Shown here: one piece after another, positions 22,378 to 34,945 of the stretch
Numbering within the stretch: position 1 is the first letter of the stretch
Layout of the letters: the number at the start of each line of letters is the position of its first letter
Assembly: GCA_021904315.1 (NCBI GenBank)
Contig: CM038908.1
Location: 28,540,501 to 28,604,500 of the forward strand
Source of the DNA: Sphagnum magellanicum
Taxonomy: Eukaryota; Streptophyta; Sphagnopsida; Sphagnales; Sphagnaceae
Direction of reading: 5' to 3'
Length of the DNA stretch: 64,000 nucleotides
Made by a program: the position numbers and the translations under genes
The notes under the pieces: model-generated
What the model was told of the DNA's origin: nothing
What the model saw: the letters and a program-made list of their open reading frames with translations, nothing else
The model's database searches: none

Positions 22378-22620
22378 AACCCTAACAATTCCGCGTGCAA
22401 TTTCAATTTGTAACCTCCTCTGCATTCTAACAGACTGTGTGTTCTGGCACAACAATAAACCCTAAAAATTCTGTATACAATTTTCAACCCTGCAATCTCC
22501 TCATCAGTACTAACAGACAGATGGGTTTCTGGCATATCAATTTAAACCCTAACATTTCTGTGTACAATTTCAACCTTGCAACCTCCTCCTCAAATTATGT
22601 TAAGAGTCAGGGTTCTAGCA
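22378..22620. repeat. Tandem array, 80-85 bp unit, three copies
   Basis: Copies begin near 22378, 22458 and 22543. Each opens with '(a/g)aaccctaa', then 'ttct/cgtatacaat' variants, 'cctcctc', and 'gttctggcac' variants. The unit carries a telo-box-like AAACCCTAA. Confidence 0.8.
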
Positions 22621-23443
22621 CATGATCACTTTGTGCTGTTTGTTTTGTTTTGGAAATTGTTGTTGGGTTTTATGGGAAATATTACATCATGTTGATCAGC
22701 TGCATTGCTTTTTTTTCTTTGTCCCTCTAAGGTACAAGCAGTTGCACCAGCTTCAGTTGGGTCCTGATCTCCTACCATGGCTACATGAGAAGCTATGAAT
22801 GCTTGAATGTTATATCTATTTTGCAAGTTTTTACAAAACCAAACTGCTTATGTTACAATTGGAGAGTGGAGACTGATAGATACCTCACACTTGCAAGACA
22901 AAAACTCCTGGTTGAATTAATACTCTTGTTATATATCTTTCTCCTTGATCATCAAGCTCAGGCAGGTAAGTAACAAAGATGATAAAAGGGGGAAAACAAT
23001 CGAAGAAGAATTGAAGAAAACTAAAGTGAGTCAAGGTAAAATGAAAAGTAGCAATACGATTATGGAGAAGAAGGCCAAAGGAGTTATGAAAAAAGAGTCA
23101 GGAGGATGATCAGCATTGCGTATAACTGCAGTTACACTCAATTAGTTTCAAGTCAGCAACTCAAGTTTGGTTTTCCATGAGTACTAGAAAGATCTGGAGC
23201 TGGAAGCACAAACTAGGTTTCCATAGAACAACCATACTCAACTTGCAACACACAATGTTGATTACTCCTGTAGCTTATTCTTCGAAAAGACAGGCCTTGT
23301 GCAGTATATAACAGCTTTAATTGCTAACCGTCTTTTGCGACCATCCACCAGCAAGAACAGTGGCGTACATGCACTGGGACTATCTGGACGTCCTAAGGTC
23401 ACTTTTCCATGATCTCCCACCTACCCATTATTTGTCGAATGTT

Positions 23444-23648
23444 GCACTCAAAATGTTGAGGTTTTAATGAAAAATGTCGAGCCACTAGCTCATCATAATA
23501 GCAGATCTCGCACTCAAAATGTTGAGGTTTTTATGAAAAATTGTTGGGGCACCACCAGCTCATTATAATAGCAGATCTCGCACTCAAAATGTTGAGGTTT
23601 TTATGAAAAATGTTGAGGCACCACCAGCTCATTATAATAGCAGATCTC
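23444..23648. repeat. Tandem array, 66-70 bp unit, three copies
   Basis: Copies at 23444-23509, 23510-23579 and 23580-23648 each read 'gcactcaaaatgttgaggtt' through 'ataatagcagatctc'. They differ by few changes, so the array is young compared with others here. Confidence 0.92.
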
Positions 23649-24136
23649 ACACTATTCTCCCACAGGAGGCCCCCACACCCACGCCCTCTGCCCCCTAATC
23701 TAGAGATATACCCACCAGATCAACAAATGTCAGTCACCTTACCTCAAAAACTGGTTGTACAAGTGCAAAAATATTCTGACTTGGTCTGGGTTGCTTTAGC
23801 TCTCTACACCTGCCAACTGCCCAGGGTTTAGGGTTTCAGAAATGGGTTGAGAAATAGTGAGGTGAACATAGAGAAACACTCTTGCCATAATTTGACCACA
23901 TTAATTGCTGTTTCATAGTGGGTGAGTCGAAGACACGCAAACATACCCACCCTACTTCTTAAACAATTTGTTCAATCTTGACAAAGTTTGTGTGAAATGA
24001 AGAAATCTGGCCCTGTGAAAGAGTTTACTAAAAGGTAGGTATGCAGTATTCTAATTTTTTCCTAAAGCATACATACATGCATACCTTCCAACTAAGGGTC
24101 TCTTCCCATTAGGCTTCTGTGATCACAGCAGCCAGA

Positions 24137-24488
24137 GTGAACCAGCACCCCCTCAGCATACCATCCCCTGGATGCCCCTTATGTCTCAGTTGTGGATGAA
24201 CATCAACTAAGTTGATATCAGGTTTCACCTTTATAACCCAATCTGGAAGAAGTAGGTCCAATATATATAGGTGGATAGGTAAGAAATTATAGGCACATAC
24301 TTGACTACCAAGTAATTAGATGATTTGTAAATAGGAAAGGGTTGCTTTTTCCTACCTACCTGCTTGTGGGTTGTTAGTAGGTACATAATAAGAAAAGGCC
24401 AACAACTGATCTAACCACCTTGGTTAGCAGGGAACTGGAACGCAAGATAAAAACTGTTTCCGGATCACTTACCATCCATCCATCATGG
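24137..24488. repeat. Dispersed repeat family A, copy 1
   Basis: About 350 bp, alignable end to end by eye with 26190-26544. Shared blocks: 'gtgaaccagcaccc', 'cagttgtggatgaac' or similar, 'ggttgttagtaggta', 'ctaaccacc(a/t)tggtta' and 'gatcacttaccatccatcc'. There are no terminal inverted repeats or coding capacity that I can see. Class unknown. Confidence 0.75.
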
Positions 24489-25480
24489 TTCATTGGTGGT
24501 TGCTTTTTCACTCCGATCACAGATTTTGCCTTATAACAAGGACTTTCCGTTACATTTGTTCCATCTAGCTGTGCTGACAGTCACCTCAGAGATTTACAGC
24601 ATCAAGGATTGACCAAATGCAGAGCTTCATGAGCTATGATGGGTAAAACTTGTGAATCCTCGACACATGTCATCTACTTTTAAGAGATCATTTGTTCCGG
24701 TAAGTTTGCTACAAAGTCCAGTTGCAGCACTCCAATGGAAAGTGTGTATGTCCATGTAGTAGGAAACACGGCTCTTCATGTCACTGCCTTTCCATCAGGC
24801 TGGTATGAGTATATAGCATAGAGTGTGTATAAATGTGATCACAACAACCTAATGAAAAGAGACCCTAATTCCCTTTACCAGCAGCACTCTGGAACCTCAA
24901 GGGAGGAGTAAAGTGCAAGCAGGCGCTTGCAAGTAAAGATCTTATTACAAAGGTAATAAGATGCCTCACTGGACGTCCCTCTGTCAATTTATAAAGCTAA
25001 TTCTTGCTACTTCAAAACTTCATGGCTTAAAGAAATGCAGAAGGGGGGATCTGAAATTTGAGGAGCTGGAAAATTGTACTGCAGTTGTTGTAATAAGTGC
25101 AAGCTGATGGGATTACCTGTTGGGGGTGCGGGGGGAGCAGAGGAAGATGTGATTGATGATAATTGATGGAAGCAAGTGCCATGGGGATGGAATAATGGAG
25201 TACTGAAAAAAGATTTTAAAAATTTGTGGGGGACAAAAGGTATGTCACAAAACTATGTGTAGCAATGGAGTTTCACAGCTTTTTGTACATCACACACTTG
25301 TTGTACAATATGAGGAAGAAGTGTGCTAAAGAGCACAACACCCTCAATACAAAACCAAAGCTCATAAATGACCAAAACATGATTGAACTTAATGCTTGCA
25401 GTGAGTGACAGAACATCAAAATATTGTACTTTTGGCAGACAAGAGAACTGAAGATAAAAGGGATTATTATATTTGAAACC

Positions 25481-25582
25481 CAGCAGCACCCATCAGTGCA
25501 GTGCACCATCCATTGGAAACTAGTTATGACTCAGCTATGGATGAACCACATAACTCAGGTACCACCACCACCTTGGTAACCT
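25481..25582. repeat. Dispersed repeat family A, fragment
   Basis: This matches the 5' part of the family: 'cagcacccatcagtgca', 'gcaccatccattgga', 'ctatggatgaacc' and 'accttggtaacc'. Confidence 0.6.
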
Positions 25583-26189
25583 TTCCTCTAACTTCCCCCT
25601 CACACTTAACATCACCAAAGTGTCATCACCTTAACATCACCAAAGGGCATCACCTTAACATCAACAAAGTAAAGTGTCATGAATGATAATATCACAATTT
25701 TTGATCTTATTTTCAACATGTCCATACATGATATTAATTAATAATTAACATTAAGTTTTTTGGTGCCATTTTCTTTTTCCCTTTTTTTTGGGGGGGGGGC
25801 TACTTACAATGAAAAATCTGGAGGTGCAGAGTCACAGACCATATTTGTTGCAGACATTTTAGATCTACATTGAATGCATTGACAGAACATAACATGTATT
25901 TCTCTGCAGAGGAGAGAGGAGGTTGCCAGTCACCAGGCTGATGAAAAAGGATGTCACCAGGCTGGGGAATTTACTCAAGGCTTTTGAGGCCAATTTTTTT
26001 TCACCCTTTTTGTTTCTACACTCAAAAAATCATTTGGATTTGAAAATCCCCTCCAGGGTTAAATGAAGAGCACCTTACACAACAGCACAAGGCTGGGGAG
26101 GGCTGAATGAAAGCCCAAGCCCAAAAAAATTTCATCCAAAGTCCACTACTGGAGTGAGTTATCCCAAGAGGACAACACAATGCTGGGTT

Positions 26190-26544
26190 GTGAACCAGCA
26201 CCCACCAGTGCACCATCCACTGGATGCCTCTTATTACTCAGTTATGGATGAACCTCAAATGAGTTGGTATATGGTTTCACCTTGGTAACCAATTATGTAA
26301 GAAATAGGTCTCAATATAGGTAGATAGGTAGCAAAATAGGTAACTATTAGGTAAGTAAATGGTTTATACATAGGTAAGGGCTGTTTTTACTACCTACCTA
26401 CTAACAACCAGCTAGTGGGTTGTTAGTAGGTAGGTAGTTTTTTAAAATTAAAAAAAAAGCGCAACTGAGCTAACCACCATGGTTAACTAGGGAACTGGAA
26501 ACCAATGGAAAACTGTCTCCTGATCACTTACCATCCATCCTTCA
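26190..26544. repeat. Dispersed repeat family A, copy 2
   Basis: Same orientation as the copy at 24137-24488, with the same order of blocks. Inside it, 'taggtagataggtag' and 'actacctacctac' give a TAGG-rich, partly self-complementary middle. Confidence 0.75.
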
Positions 26545-27359
26545 TCTGGACTTGAAGCCCAAACCAAAAGTGAGAGATAATCATGTTTTTATCGATGTAT
26601 ATGGTTGGGGGCATTGAAGAGCACCAAGCTACAAACATGGCATGAGGCCCATGTGGACCATAGAGATTGTAGCCCTTGTAAAAGAAGTTAGTTTGCAATT
26701 GAAATTCTTTCTTTGTAAGCATTGATAGATAGATAGTAATTGTGATACCTCATTGCTTATATGTAGATTGCACCAATGCAATGCAATGGGAATGAGCCCC
26801 GGCAAAGCTTCAATGGTTGGTGTGAGGGTTGTGGTTTAATATCATACATGTCGGATGGTCACATATCAGATTTCAATATTCGCACAAAAATATTTTTTGA
26901 TTTGGTCCTTTTGCTAGTCTGAAGTCCAAACCAAAGAATGGGATGATTTTCAAAACATGATCACCATGATAACCTCCAATTAATAAGCCAATTACTAAAA
27001 ATGAGGGGGGGGGAAAACCACATTTCTATAATTTTTTTTGTTGTATAGGGAAAATATATAAAAGGATGTATTTCATATCTGATTTATAATCAGATTTGGC
27101 TAAATTTTCTAAGGATGATAGCCCACTTTTTTTCTTTTTTTCTTTTGCATCTTCCTATGGATGATCACCACTTTGATTACAAACAAAAATTCTTGTTAAA
27201 AACACCAACCAGGTTCAAACAATTTAATATCATGAGATCTCAAACAATGTTCAAATTTTTCGACTTTCATATCTAGTTTATAGCCAAATTTTGGCTAAAC
27301 ACTTTTCATGAGTGATTTTCACTTCTTCTTCTACATTTGGGGGCAGGGTTATGTATTAA

Positions 27360-27785
27360 CTATATATCTATCTATGAAGCAATGTAGTTTGTTTTGTCAC
27401 ATTGAGATCTCCCAAACCATGGCATTTCATGTTGCACTCTTGGTATCTTCATAAAGCTCTCGATAAGTAAGGGTGCACTTACTTGGTTTGAGAGTATTTG
27501 GAGCTACGGTGTGAAATTATTGAACCATTTTTCTCAATGAAAACTAAATAAAAATTGAAACTGAAAACTGCATTGGAATTTGGAGGTGTTCTTGGTGTTG
27601 TTGGAAAGCCCTCAACAAGTCAGATTTAATCAAGTTTATTTCACAATTTTCAGAGCCAAGGTATGGAAAGTATTGATTTTTTGAGTGAATTTTCTGCTGG
27701 AAATTCAAATAAATTGCAAAAAAATTGAGGGGTTTTGAAAGAAAAATCAGTTGAGCCCTCAATGTGTTCACATTGCCCAAACTTA
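27360..27785 (+). repeat. Dispersed repeat family B, copy 1
   Basis: About 400 bp whose reverse complement matches 57885-58262. Shared blocks: 'caatgtagtttgttttg', 'tggcatttcatgttgcactcttggtatcttc' in two parts, 'attgaaccattttt', 'tggtgttgttggaaagcc' and 'caatgtgttcaca'. No coding capacity or terminal repeats recognised. Confidence 0.75.
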
Positions 27786-28030
27786 GAAATTTTCAATTAT
27801 GAAAATTAAAGAATTTTCTTTTCTTTTCTTTTTAATTCTTTTTTTTTTAAAATTAAAATCATATGAAGTACAGCTTAAATCCCCAAGTAGTCACTATACA
27901 TTGAATCCTAGGGTAGTAGCCAAGAGACTACAATTATGTCTCCAGCTAGCTGTCTGTCTCTCACCAGTTAACTCCTAGAATTATTCAACCCAAGAATTGT
28001 ACCCCAAATCCTGCATGGATATGCAAAATG

Positions 28031-28197
28031 TGCTTCCCTCCAAGTAGAGTAGAGCCAACAAATGAATTTCCTGAAATTTATGTGTCCAAAATATAATATA
28101 CGACAAATTTATTATTGCTTCCCTCCCAGTAGAAAAGAGCCAACACAAATGAATTTCCCTTAAATTTATGTGTCCAAAATAACATACAACAAAATTA
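28031..28197. repeat. Direct duplication, about 80 bp
   Basis: 'Tgcttccctccaagtagag' through 'ttatgtgtccaaaata' (28031-28092) is repeated at about 28117-28183 with small differences. Confidence 0.75.
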
Positions 28198-28223
28198 TTG
28201 AAACATAATATTGTAGTACAATA

Positions 28224-28249
28224 TATTTATTTATTTATTTATTTATTTC
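28224..28249. repeat. (ATTT)n microsatellite
   Basis: Six or more copies of the tetranucleotide TTTA. Similar short runs occur near 41456 and 57418. Confidence 0.9.
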
Positions 28250-28791
28250 ATGAAACATACATTGGCATTTACTTTTGAGTAAAGGGCATTATACACTTCA
28301 TCACTCCATGCATCTTATTTCTAAAAACATTCCAAGGAAATTTTAATACACATGAAACCAAAGAAAGGTACGTACATGCACATGGGATTCTGAGCTAGAA
28401 TGCATTACCATTTGGAGCCTAGCTTGAATACGAGTGTGGAAATGACAAGAAGAACTTAGTAAAAACCCGTAGCACAGAAATATATGATGACTTTGATAGT
28501 CTTCATGGACGTTGATTTTTTCATGAGAAAACAATTTTTTTTTTGAGGCTTTTTTTTTTTTTTTTTTTTTCCTACATGCATTATTTATGTTCAGAGAACG
28601 AGCAATTCTACCCTGGTTCTAACCAGGGTTGAACTGGTATCAACTTTTGAACATACCAGACTTGGTCGCAATATCGGTTTTTTTTTTATTTTCTTTTTTT
28701 CATACCAGTTAATGGTAATGGGTACCAGGTGCCTTTTTGTAAAGGGTACTGCTATTGGGTCCAAGGCTGAGTTTTGCCTGGTATATATGGC

Positions 28792-28882
28792 CGGTATGAA
28801 CCTGGTATTGACATGGGTATAAACCTGGTATTGATGTGGGTATAAACCTGGTATTGATGTGGGTATAAACCTGATATAAACT
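28792..28882. repeat. 23-bp tandem array
   Basis: The unit reads 'gggtataaacctggtattga' plus 'tgt'. Two complete copies (28815-28837, 28838-28860) are identical, with partial copies on each side. The surrounding 28.6-29.1 kb is enriched in 'ggtatnnacctggta'-like phrases, suggesting an older, wider array. Confidence 0.85.
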
Positions 28883-28889
28883 TGGTTTT

Positions 28890-31800
28890 TCCTCAGGTCT
28901 CATATCAGATTGGTACTTTGTATAAGGCGGGTATTCCACTCAGGTCATACCAGATCGGTATGTTTTCTTTGATACCACTACCATATATACCCAGGATGCA
29001 CCCTATATACCCGTACAACACTGGTTTGTAAGCTAGTGGTGGTTGGTTGTTGAAAGCATAGTTGGTTATCAATTAAGGGTAAAAGGGTCGGTTATTAGTA
29101 ACCTACATGCTGGTTCTTCACTACCTGGATGACCAGTTAGAAATACTCGCACCTGGTACGTAGTAGTAGCATCCAGAGCACCAGCAAGACTCTTATGGGT
29201 TAGGTATCGATTTTGTCAAAATTTAATAAATTTTAATATGCTTGGAATTTTCATATAGGTAGATCTCAATCCTTAAACCCCCAAACTTTAAATCGAGTTT
29301 TGAAGAACTTTGCCCATTCTTATTAAAACCCAAGAAAAATATTTGAAGTTTCACCTAGCTTAGACATGAATCTGATCAAATTTTGAAATGGACTATGAAA
29401 TATAGACATGTGGATCTTAAACCATGTCAAGTCTTAAGTCTCAACTAGTGTTGTGAGAGTATTCAGTTTTTTGTGTCAAAACCAGGGGTTTAGGGTTCTT
29501 GTGACCCAGACCTAAGCTCACAACTCTTTTTTTTTTTTGGAATTGGCACGAGAACTAAATCATGGAACTAAATCTTTTGCTAGATCCAAACTTGAAACTA
29601 GAACAATGAAAAAAAAAAAAGTTCTTGAAAAGAAGAGTAGGTTCTTTAAGTATACAAGTTGATTTTTCTTTAAAATTTGACAAGTAGCCTCAACTTTAAA
29701 GTTAATTACTAATTTTTATTAGTTGTTGAACTGCATACCTACATAGACCTCAGTTTTTGTTATAAGGCTTTGTGTCTATACAATATTTTGCATAGGGGAA
29801 TTGTGAAATGTTTACATGGAATGAAACTTGGTTTTTGAACTAGGCCCCGAGGTTCTTGAATTTGAAAAAAATTGACAAAACCAAAACCACAAAGTTTTAA
29901 AATGGGAAGAATTGGGCTCAAATCTGCATTCGAAAAACCTCCAATTTTTTTTTTAAAGAATTGAAACTAAAACAACATTGGTCTCAATCCTTCCTGTTGT
30001 GATGTTAAAAATGTAATGAAGACCTTAACATGTTGACAAATTTCAATGTTGAAACTAATTGCAAGTTACCATCCATTCTATTGAAATTTAAACTCTATAA
30101 GATTAATATGCACACATAAAGGCCATGATAATCCCAAAAAAAAATAGCCATGACTAGAAAGAAAAGAAAATACCTAAACCCTAACACCTACTTGGGTAAT
30201 ATAAAAGGCTTTCAAGGTGGATATTTGAAGGAAAAAAAACCTTTATGTGTGATAAGTGCGTATTACCCCGACCAAAAAACCAGATAAATTAATAACGAGG
30301 GAGCTTATTTTGACAAGGGAAATTGATAACATGTGGGTTCAAAATTTTGATATTGATACCATGTGTGGTCACCAAAAACATAATCAACAAGACCCTGCAC
30401 CACCATTTACAAATAAATAAAAATGAACTAGCTAGCACTAGTTGTACCTATGCTATTTCAACATATTGCTACACTCAAATTGCAAACTCCACATAGGGAA
30501 CCCATCTTGTTGAACATCTCATCTTTTATGTGTCTTGTAAATTATTTTTTTCCAATTTGAAATTCATACATGGTTGCTCAGGCTGGTGCATCCTTGGACT
30601 AGGGTAGACCAACCCATCATCGATTGGTTACCTATGACTAAACATCTATTTAGTGTGTTTTAGGGTTGGCGTTCGTCTTGGTTCATATTGGTTTTTGTGC
30701 AAATGGACACCCATGATTGAACGTTCATGAAATTTTTTGGGTTCAATCATGTTTTGAAGTTTTTGAAATTCTTAATGCCTTTGGATAATTTACTATTCGG
30801 GAATAAGGAACAAGAATGCCAACTTCAAAATATGAGCATTTTGGATCACACACATGGCTACTTGCTTATTTGCAATTTTGTGTCCAGTAATAGGCGTCCA
30901 AGATAACATGCAAAAACAGTGAGGTGATTGTGAATTGAAGCCTTTATGCACAAAAAATTTGAGAGGTGTTTAGAAATTAATCCTTGGGTGAACAAAGAAC
31001 AACAAAAAGACCCCACACAAGAAACAACTCAATTAATATAGCTCAAACATTGGATACCATTGGATCAAAAACCAAGTAAATCAATTAAAAAACTTTCCCT
31101 CCATAATTCATATAATGGATTCCCACCAAAAACAAGCAAGCAACAAAACAAAAGCATATTTCATATGGTGTTACACTTCTAGAATAAAAGTTGTAGTTTT
31201 AAACTAAGTATGTCATATGAAGCAAAAAATTCATTGCAAAAGTTTGAAAGTTTTCTAAAGAGCTTACAAAGTAGGATCTATAAAGGATTAGATGGTGAGT
31301 TGGTTGCACCTAAGATTGAGGTAGAAGTGAAGAGAGAAGAGGAAGTAGAAGTAGTTCTTCTAGCATTTGAAATTAAACAAGAGGTAGAAACAATGATTCC
31401 AACAATTGCAATCAAATTAGAACAGTTTGAAGAAGATTCAAAGTAATGCAAAAAAACACATAGCTAAATGGCATACCAAAATTAGTGCAAGAATACACAT
31501 AGAAGTATTCAAATTACATCTATTATCATTGGGTTTTAGCAATCATCACTCCTAAAAGGTACATTTCATTCTTATAGGGCCACTAATTGTAGATTTCCTA
31601 CTCTTCTAGCACGACACAACTTGAAATGTATTCCAACTACCTTCACATCCACAATTAATGTGACATTAAACTAGAAAGATTTTGCTGCAATTTATGAACT
31701 AGTTATTTCTTATGAGGAGGTGGAAAATTATACCATTGAAGATTATCCATATCTAACATATTTTCTAGAATTTTTGTTTTCATATAAGAAACATGGGTTT

Positions 31801-32149
31801 GTACCTTTTGTAGGATTTAAACAAACACCACCAAGTGTTTGGAGATTGGGACTAAGAGGGGCAAGACTAAGATGAGTCTGCCAATGCGATAGGAGGCCTT
31901 GTAGCGACATACCAAGGGTGCACCACTAATAGATTGCACTCCAACACATTTTAATGTGCCAAGGAAGTGACACAATGGAGTTCATAGTTATGACATTCTT
32001 GGTGCGAGAATGTTATGGAAGCCCAAAGAAGCAAGAATTTTTTTAAAAAATTTAAAAATTTATAGATCAACCAGTGTAATTTGGTAAACATTCGCAGGTA
32101 AAGAATGTTATGACAAGGTGCTAAATGAAGAATTTTAAAGAATTTTAAT
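28890..32149. other. AT-rich intergenic DNA
   Basis: No gene that I can support. Low-complexity A and T tracts are common. A 78-codon Glu/Lys/Val-rich frame at 31210-31446 has no family features. Confidence 0.4.
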
Positions 32150-34620
32150 GTGCAAAATGAAGAATGTCATAACTATGATGGAGTTTTAGGTACCAATTGT
32201 GAAAACCAAAAAAATCAACATCTCCAACTTGCCACCCTGACAACACATCAAGGTCAAGAAGTAATATCAACCACTTATGTAATGCACCAACAATGCCATC
32301 TTCCCACAACATCAATACAAGGCCAAGGAAAAGTTAATAGATTAACTAATACTTCAAGGGCCACATGGATAGATCAGCAACTAAAAGATGCCATAAATGT
32401 TGTGGATAAAGGACACACATCTTTAAAAAAAGCTATGAAATATTGGAACATACCATTGAGTTCACTTTCAGATCACTTAAATGGTAGAGCTAGATGAAAG
32501 AAAATGGGCCCCTGGGCGTGTAAACAAAATAAGAGGATGAAGCAACATGATTATCTGGGTTTTAAACATGCAAAAAGCTAGTTTATATATCACCCTTCAA
32601 CAATTAAAAATGAAGGTTGCTAAAATCACCTAGACTAAACCAACCCCATTCTGGAATGGTGTTCCAAAAGATATAGGTAACAGTTTTGGTTTTAAAAAAA
32701 GAATCCAAAAATTAGCATACATCTTGCTAAAAAATTGGAGGTTTCTAAGGCAAGAGGGTTAACTAGTCATGCATGCCATACTTTTTATTGCAACCTAGAA
32801 AACATGTACACACAACACAAATATCAATCAAATCACATATGGAATTCATATGAAACAAATGTTCAAGCATGCTAATAATTTGGTGTTAGAATTATAACCA
32901 GGTGAGGCTCACGAGATGTTGTTAAGTCATGGGAGTGGTTAACTATAAATTGTGTTGTCAATGTAATAGATGCAACCCTTTTCTACCTTTTACGTTTTCA
33001 AGGGTTCAAAGATGCAAAAAAACTACGTAAAGTTATGCAAACTAGGAACATGCATGGGAATGCAGAAAAAAAACTTAGGTGACAATTTAATTTTTCATGA
33101 ACTAATGGTTTACTTTTTTTTACAAATTTGTTTTAGGGGGGTTTTTCAAGAAAATAGACATCTCTTGATCTTCGATGGGCATGGGTCACACGTCACTGTA
33201 TAGGCATTTGAACAAGTAGCAAAACTTGGATTGGACATGGTGATGTTACCTTCACACCTGTCACATGCGCTATAACCATTAAATGTCACTTGCTTCAAGC
33301 CCTTCAAAAATGTTTTCAAAAAAAAAAACGCACAATGGCAAGTCTTGAACTTGACAAGGTCACATTAGCTGAATGAGTGGATAAGGCCTTGCTACGGTCC
33401 TTGAAAAAATAAAAAATAAATCAAGGTTTAAGGTTTGCAAAATTTGGTCACTAAATCTTGTAGCTATGATTAAAAAGTTTAATCCCAACAAGGTGTTCAC
33501 TACAATAAAAAAGGAAGGAGCATAAAATGCATACCAATCAAATGCAACAGAGGACTCTAACAATAGTGGAGATAAGGTTGAAGCTATTGGTAGAAGTGAA
33601 ATTTAATCCTTGTAAAATTATTTCACATTATTGTAAGAATATATTTGCACTACAACATGCACACATTCATAATTTTTTCCGTGATTTTAAACACACTTGA
33701 CTTTGTAGTTCATTAAACACCAGATTTGTGGTCATTTCATATAACCTGAATTTGCAATTTAAAATACAATGTAGAAAAATCCAAAAACAAAATTACAATT
33801 CATTTCATCATATTTTGATATTACAAAAAAATTCACACAACAATATGAACGTAGAATTCACTACAAAAATCAATGTTTCTCTATATTACTGAAATTAAAT
33901 AAGACTCACAACAAAATTCCTTGTTTTGTTGAAAATATTATGTGGTTTCCTACTACAAAGTACCTACAACTCTCCTTATTTCCTCAAAACTATGTGTCTC
34001 AGAACAATCCTCCTCTTCCCTAGATCTTCCCTTTGAGTAGTCCTAAATCACATCATCATGATTCAAAACCAACAAGAATGCAACATTCAAAACTACAATG
34101 TTCCATGAGTAATCCCTATCCTAAATGCCTTGTTCATCCAAATCATGTAATCATCCTACCCCCTTAACAACTACCACTAATTTGTTGAACATTGCAAGTA
34201 CTTTTCAAGCAATTCCTACACCTGCTTCTATGACATCAACAAGCCCTCTAAACCCTATATTCGTTTCTATGTGGAAATGCCACATAGTCTTGCCACCCCA
34301 ACAAACAATCAACAAAATGAGTTAGTGGTGAATTTGGAAGATTCTAACCTTGAATTAGATGACCTAACTATTCCAAATTAGACCCAAGGAGTTGCAGAAT
34401 TAGGTGACCTACAACACCTACCAAGATTGCCAACAAGGAAAAGACATGGCAAAAAGCCAATAATGGACTATTCCAATTCACATGTGGTCACATCAAACCA
34501 ATACTTGGTAGTGTCAAAACAAAAAGCATTGGAGAAAGAAATTGTTGATAAAATCAAGAAGGAAAAATCAAGAAAGGTGAACTTTGAAGGTAGACATGGT
34601 ATAGATAAGAAGGTTTAGTG
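32150..34620 (+). mobile_element. pogo/Tigger-type (CENP-B-like) DNA transposon, decayed
   Basis: Relic of a Tc1/mariner-superfamily transposon. Visible in order: a psq/CENP-B-type helix-turn-helix near 32368-32480 (ATWIDQQLKDAINV, then KAMKYWNIPLSSLSDHLNGR); a linker matching the family near 32530-32720; a DDE core with WNSYETNVQ near 32840 (family WNSDETG, first acidic residue now Tyr), FDGHGSH near 33171 (second Asp kept) and PLNVTCFKPFK near 33277 (family PLDV, third Asp now Asn); and a C-terminal tail near 34427-34620 (RKRHGKKPIMDYSNSHVVTS). Stops and frame changes are scattered throughout, and two of three catalytic acids are lost, so it is inactive. Terminal inverted repeats were not found. 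Pieces at 32970-33203 and 34125-34325 belong to it. Confidence 0.85.
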
Positions 34621-34945
34621 TTTAGGTGAACTTTGAAGGCAAATAGGAAACATGAAAATTTAGAGTTTGGGTGCAGTTTAATGTCAAACAAGAGACAAAC
34701 AATAAGGTTTAAAATTTGGGTGAACTTTGACGGCAAATAGGGATAGACAATAAGGTGTGAAGTTTCGGTAAACTTTGATGCCAAACAAGGCAAGTTTAAG
34801 TTTTGGGTGGACTCTAATGCTAAACAAGGGAAAGACATTAAGACTTATTGGGTTATGGTTTACATTTTGCTGGCAAACAAAGGAGAGAGTTCCAAACTTA
34901 AGGTGAACTTTAATGGTCGACATGGGAAAAACCAATATGTGAAGA
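34575..34945. repeat. Degenerate tandem array, about 50-bp unit
   Basis: About seven copies of a unit resembling 'ttgggtgaactttgatgg' then 'caaacaagggaaagacaata'. The first copies overlap the 3' coding end of the Tigger relic (peptide VNFEGRHG), as if the array grew from that sequence. Confidence 0.75.

Noticed and set aside
31210-31446. 78-codon acidic frame
   Set aside because: Low-complexity GAAGTAGAA-type repeats explain it; no homology recognised.
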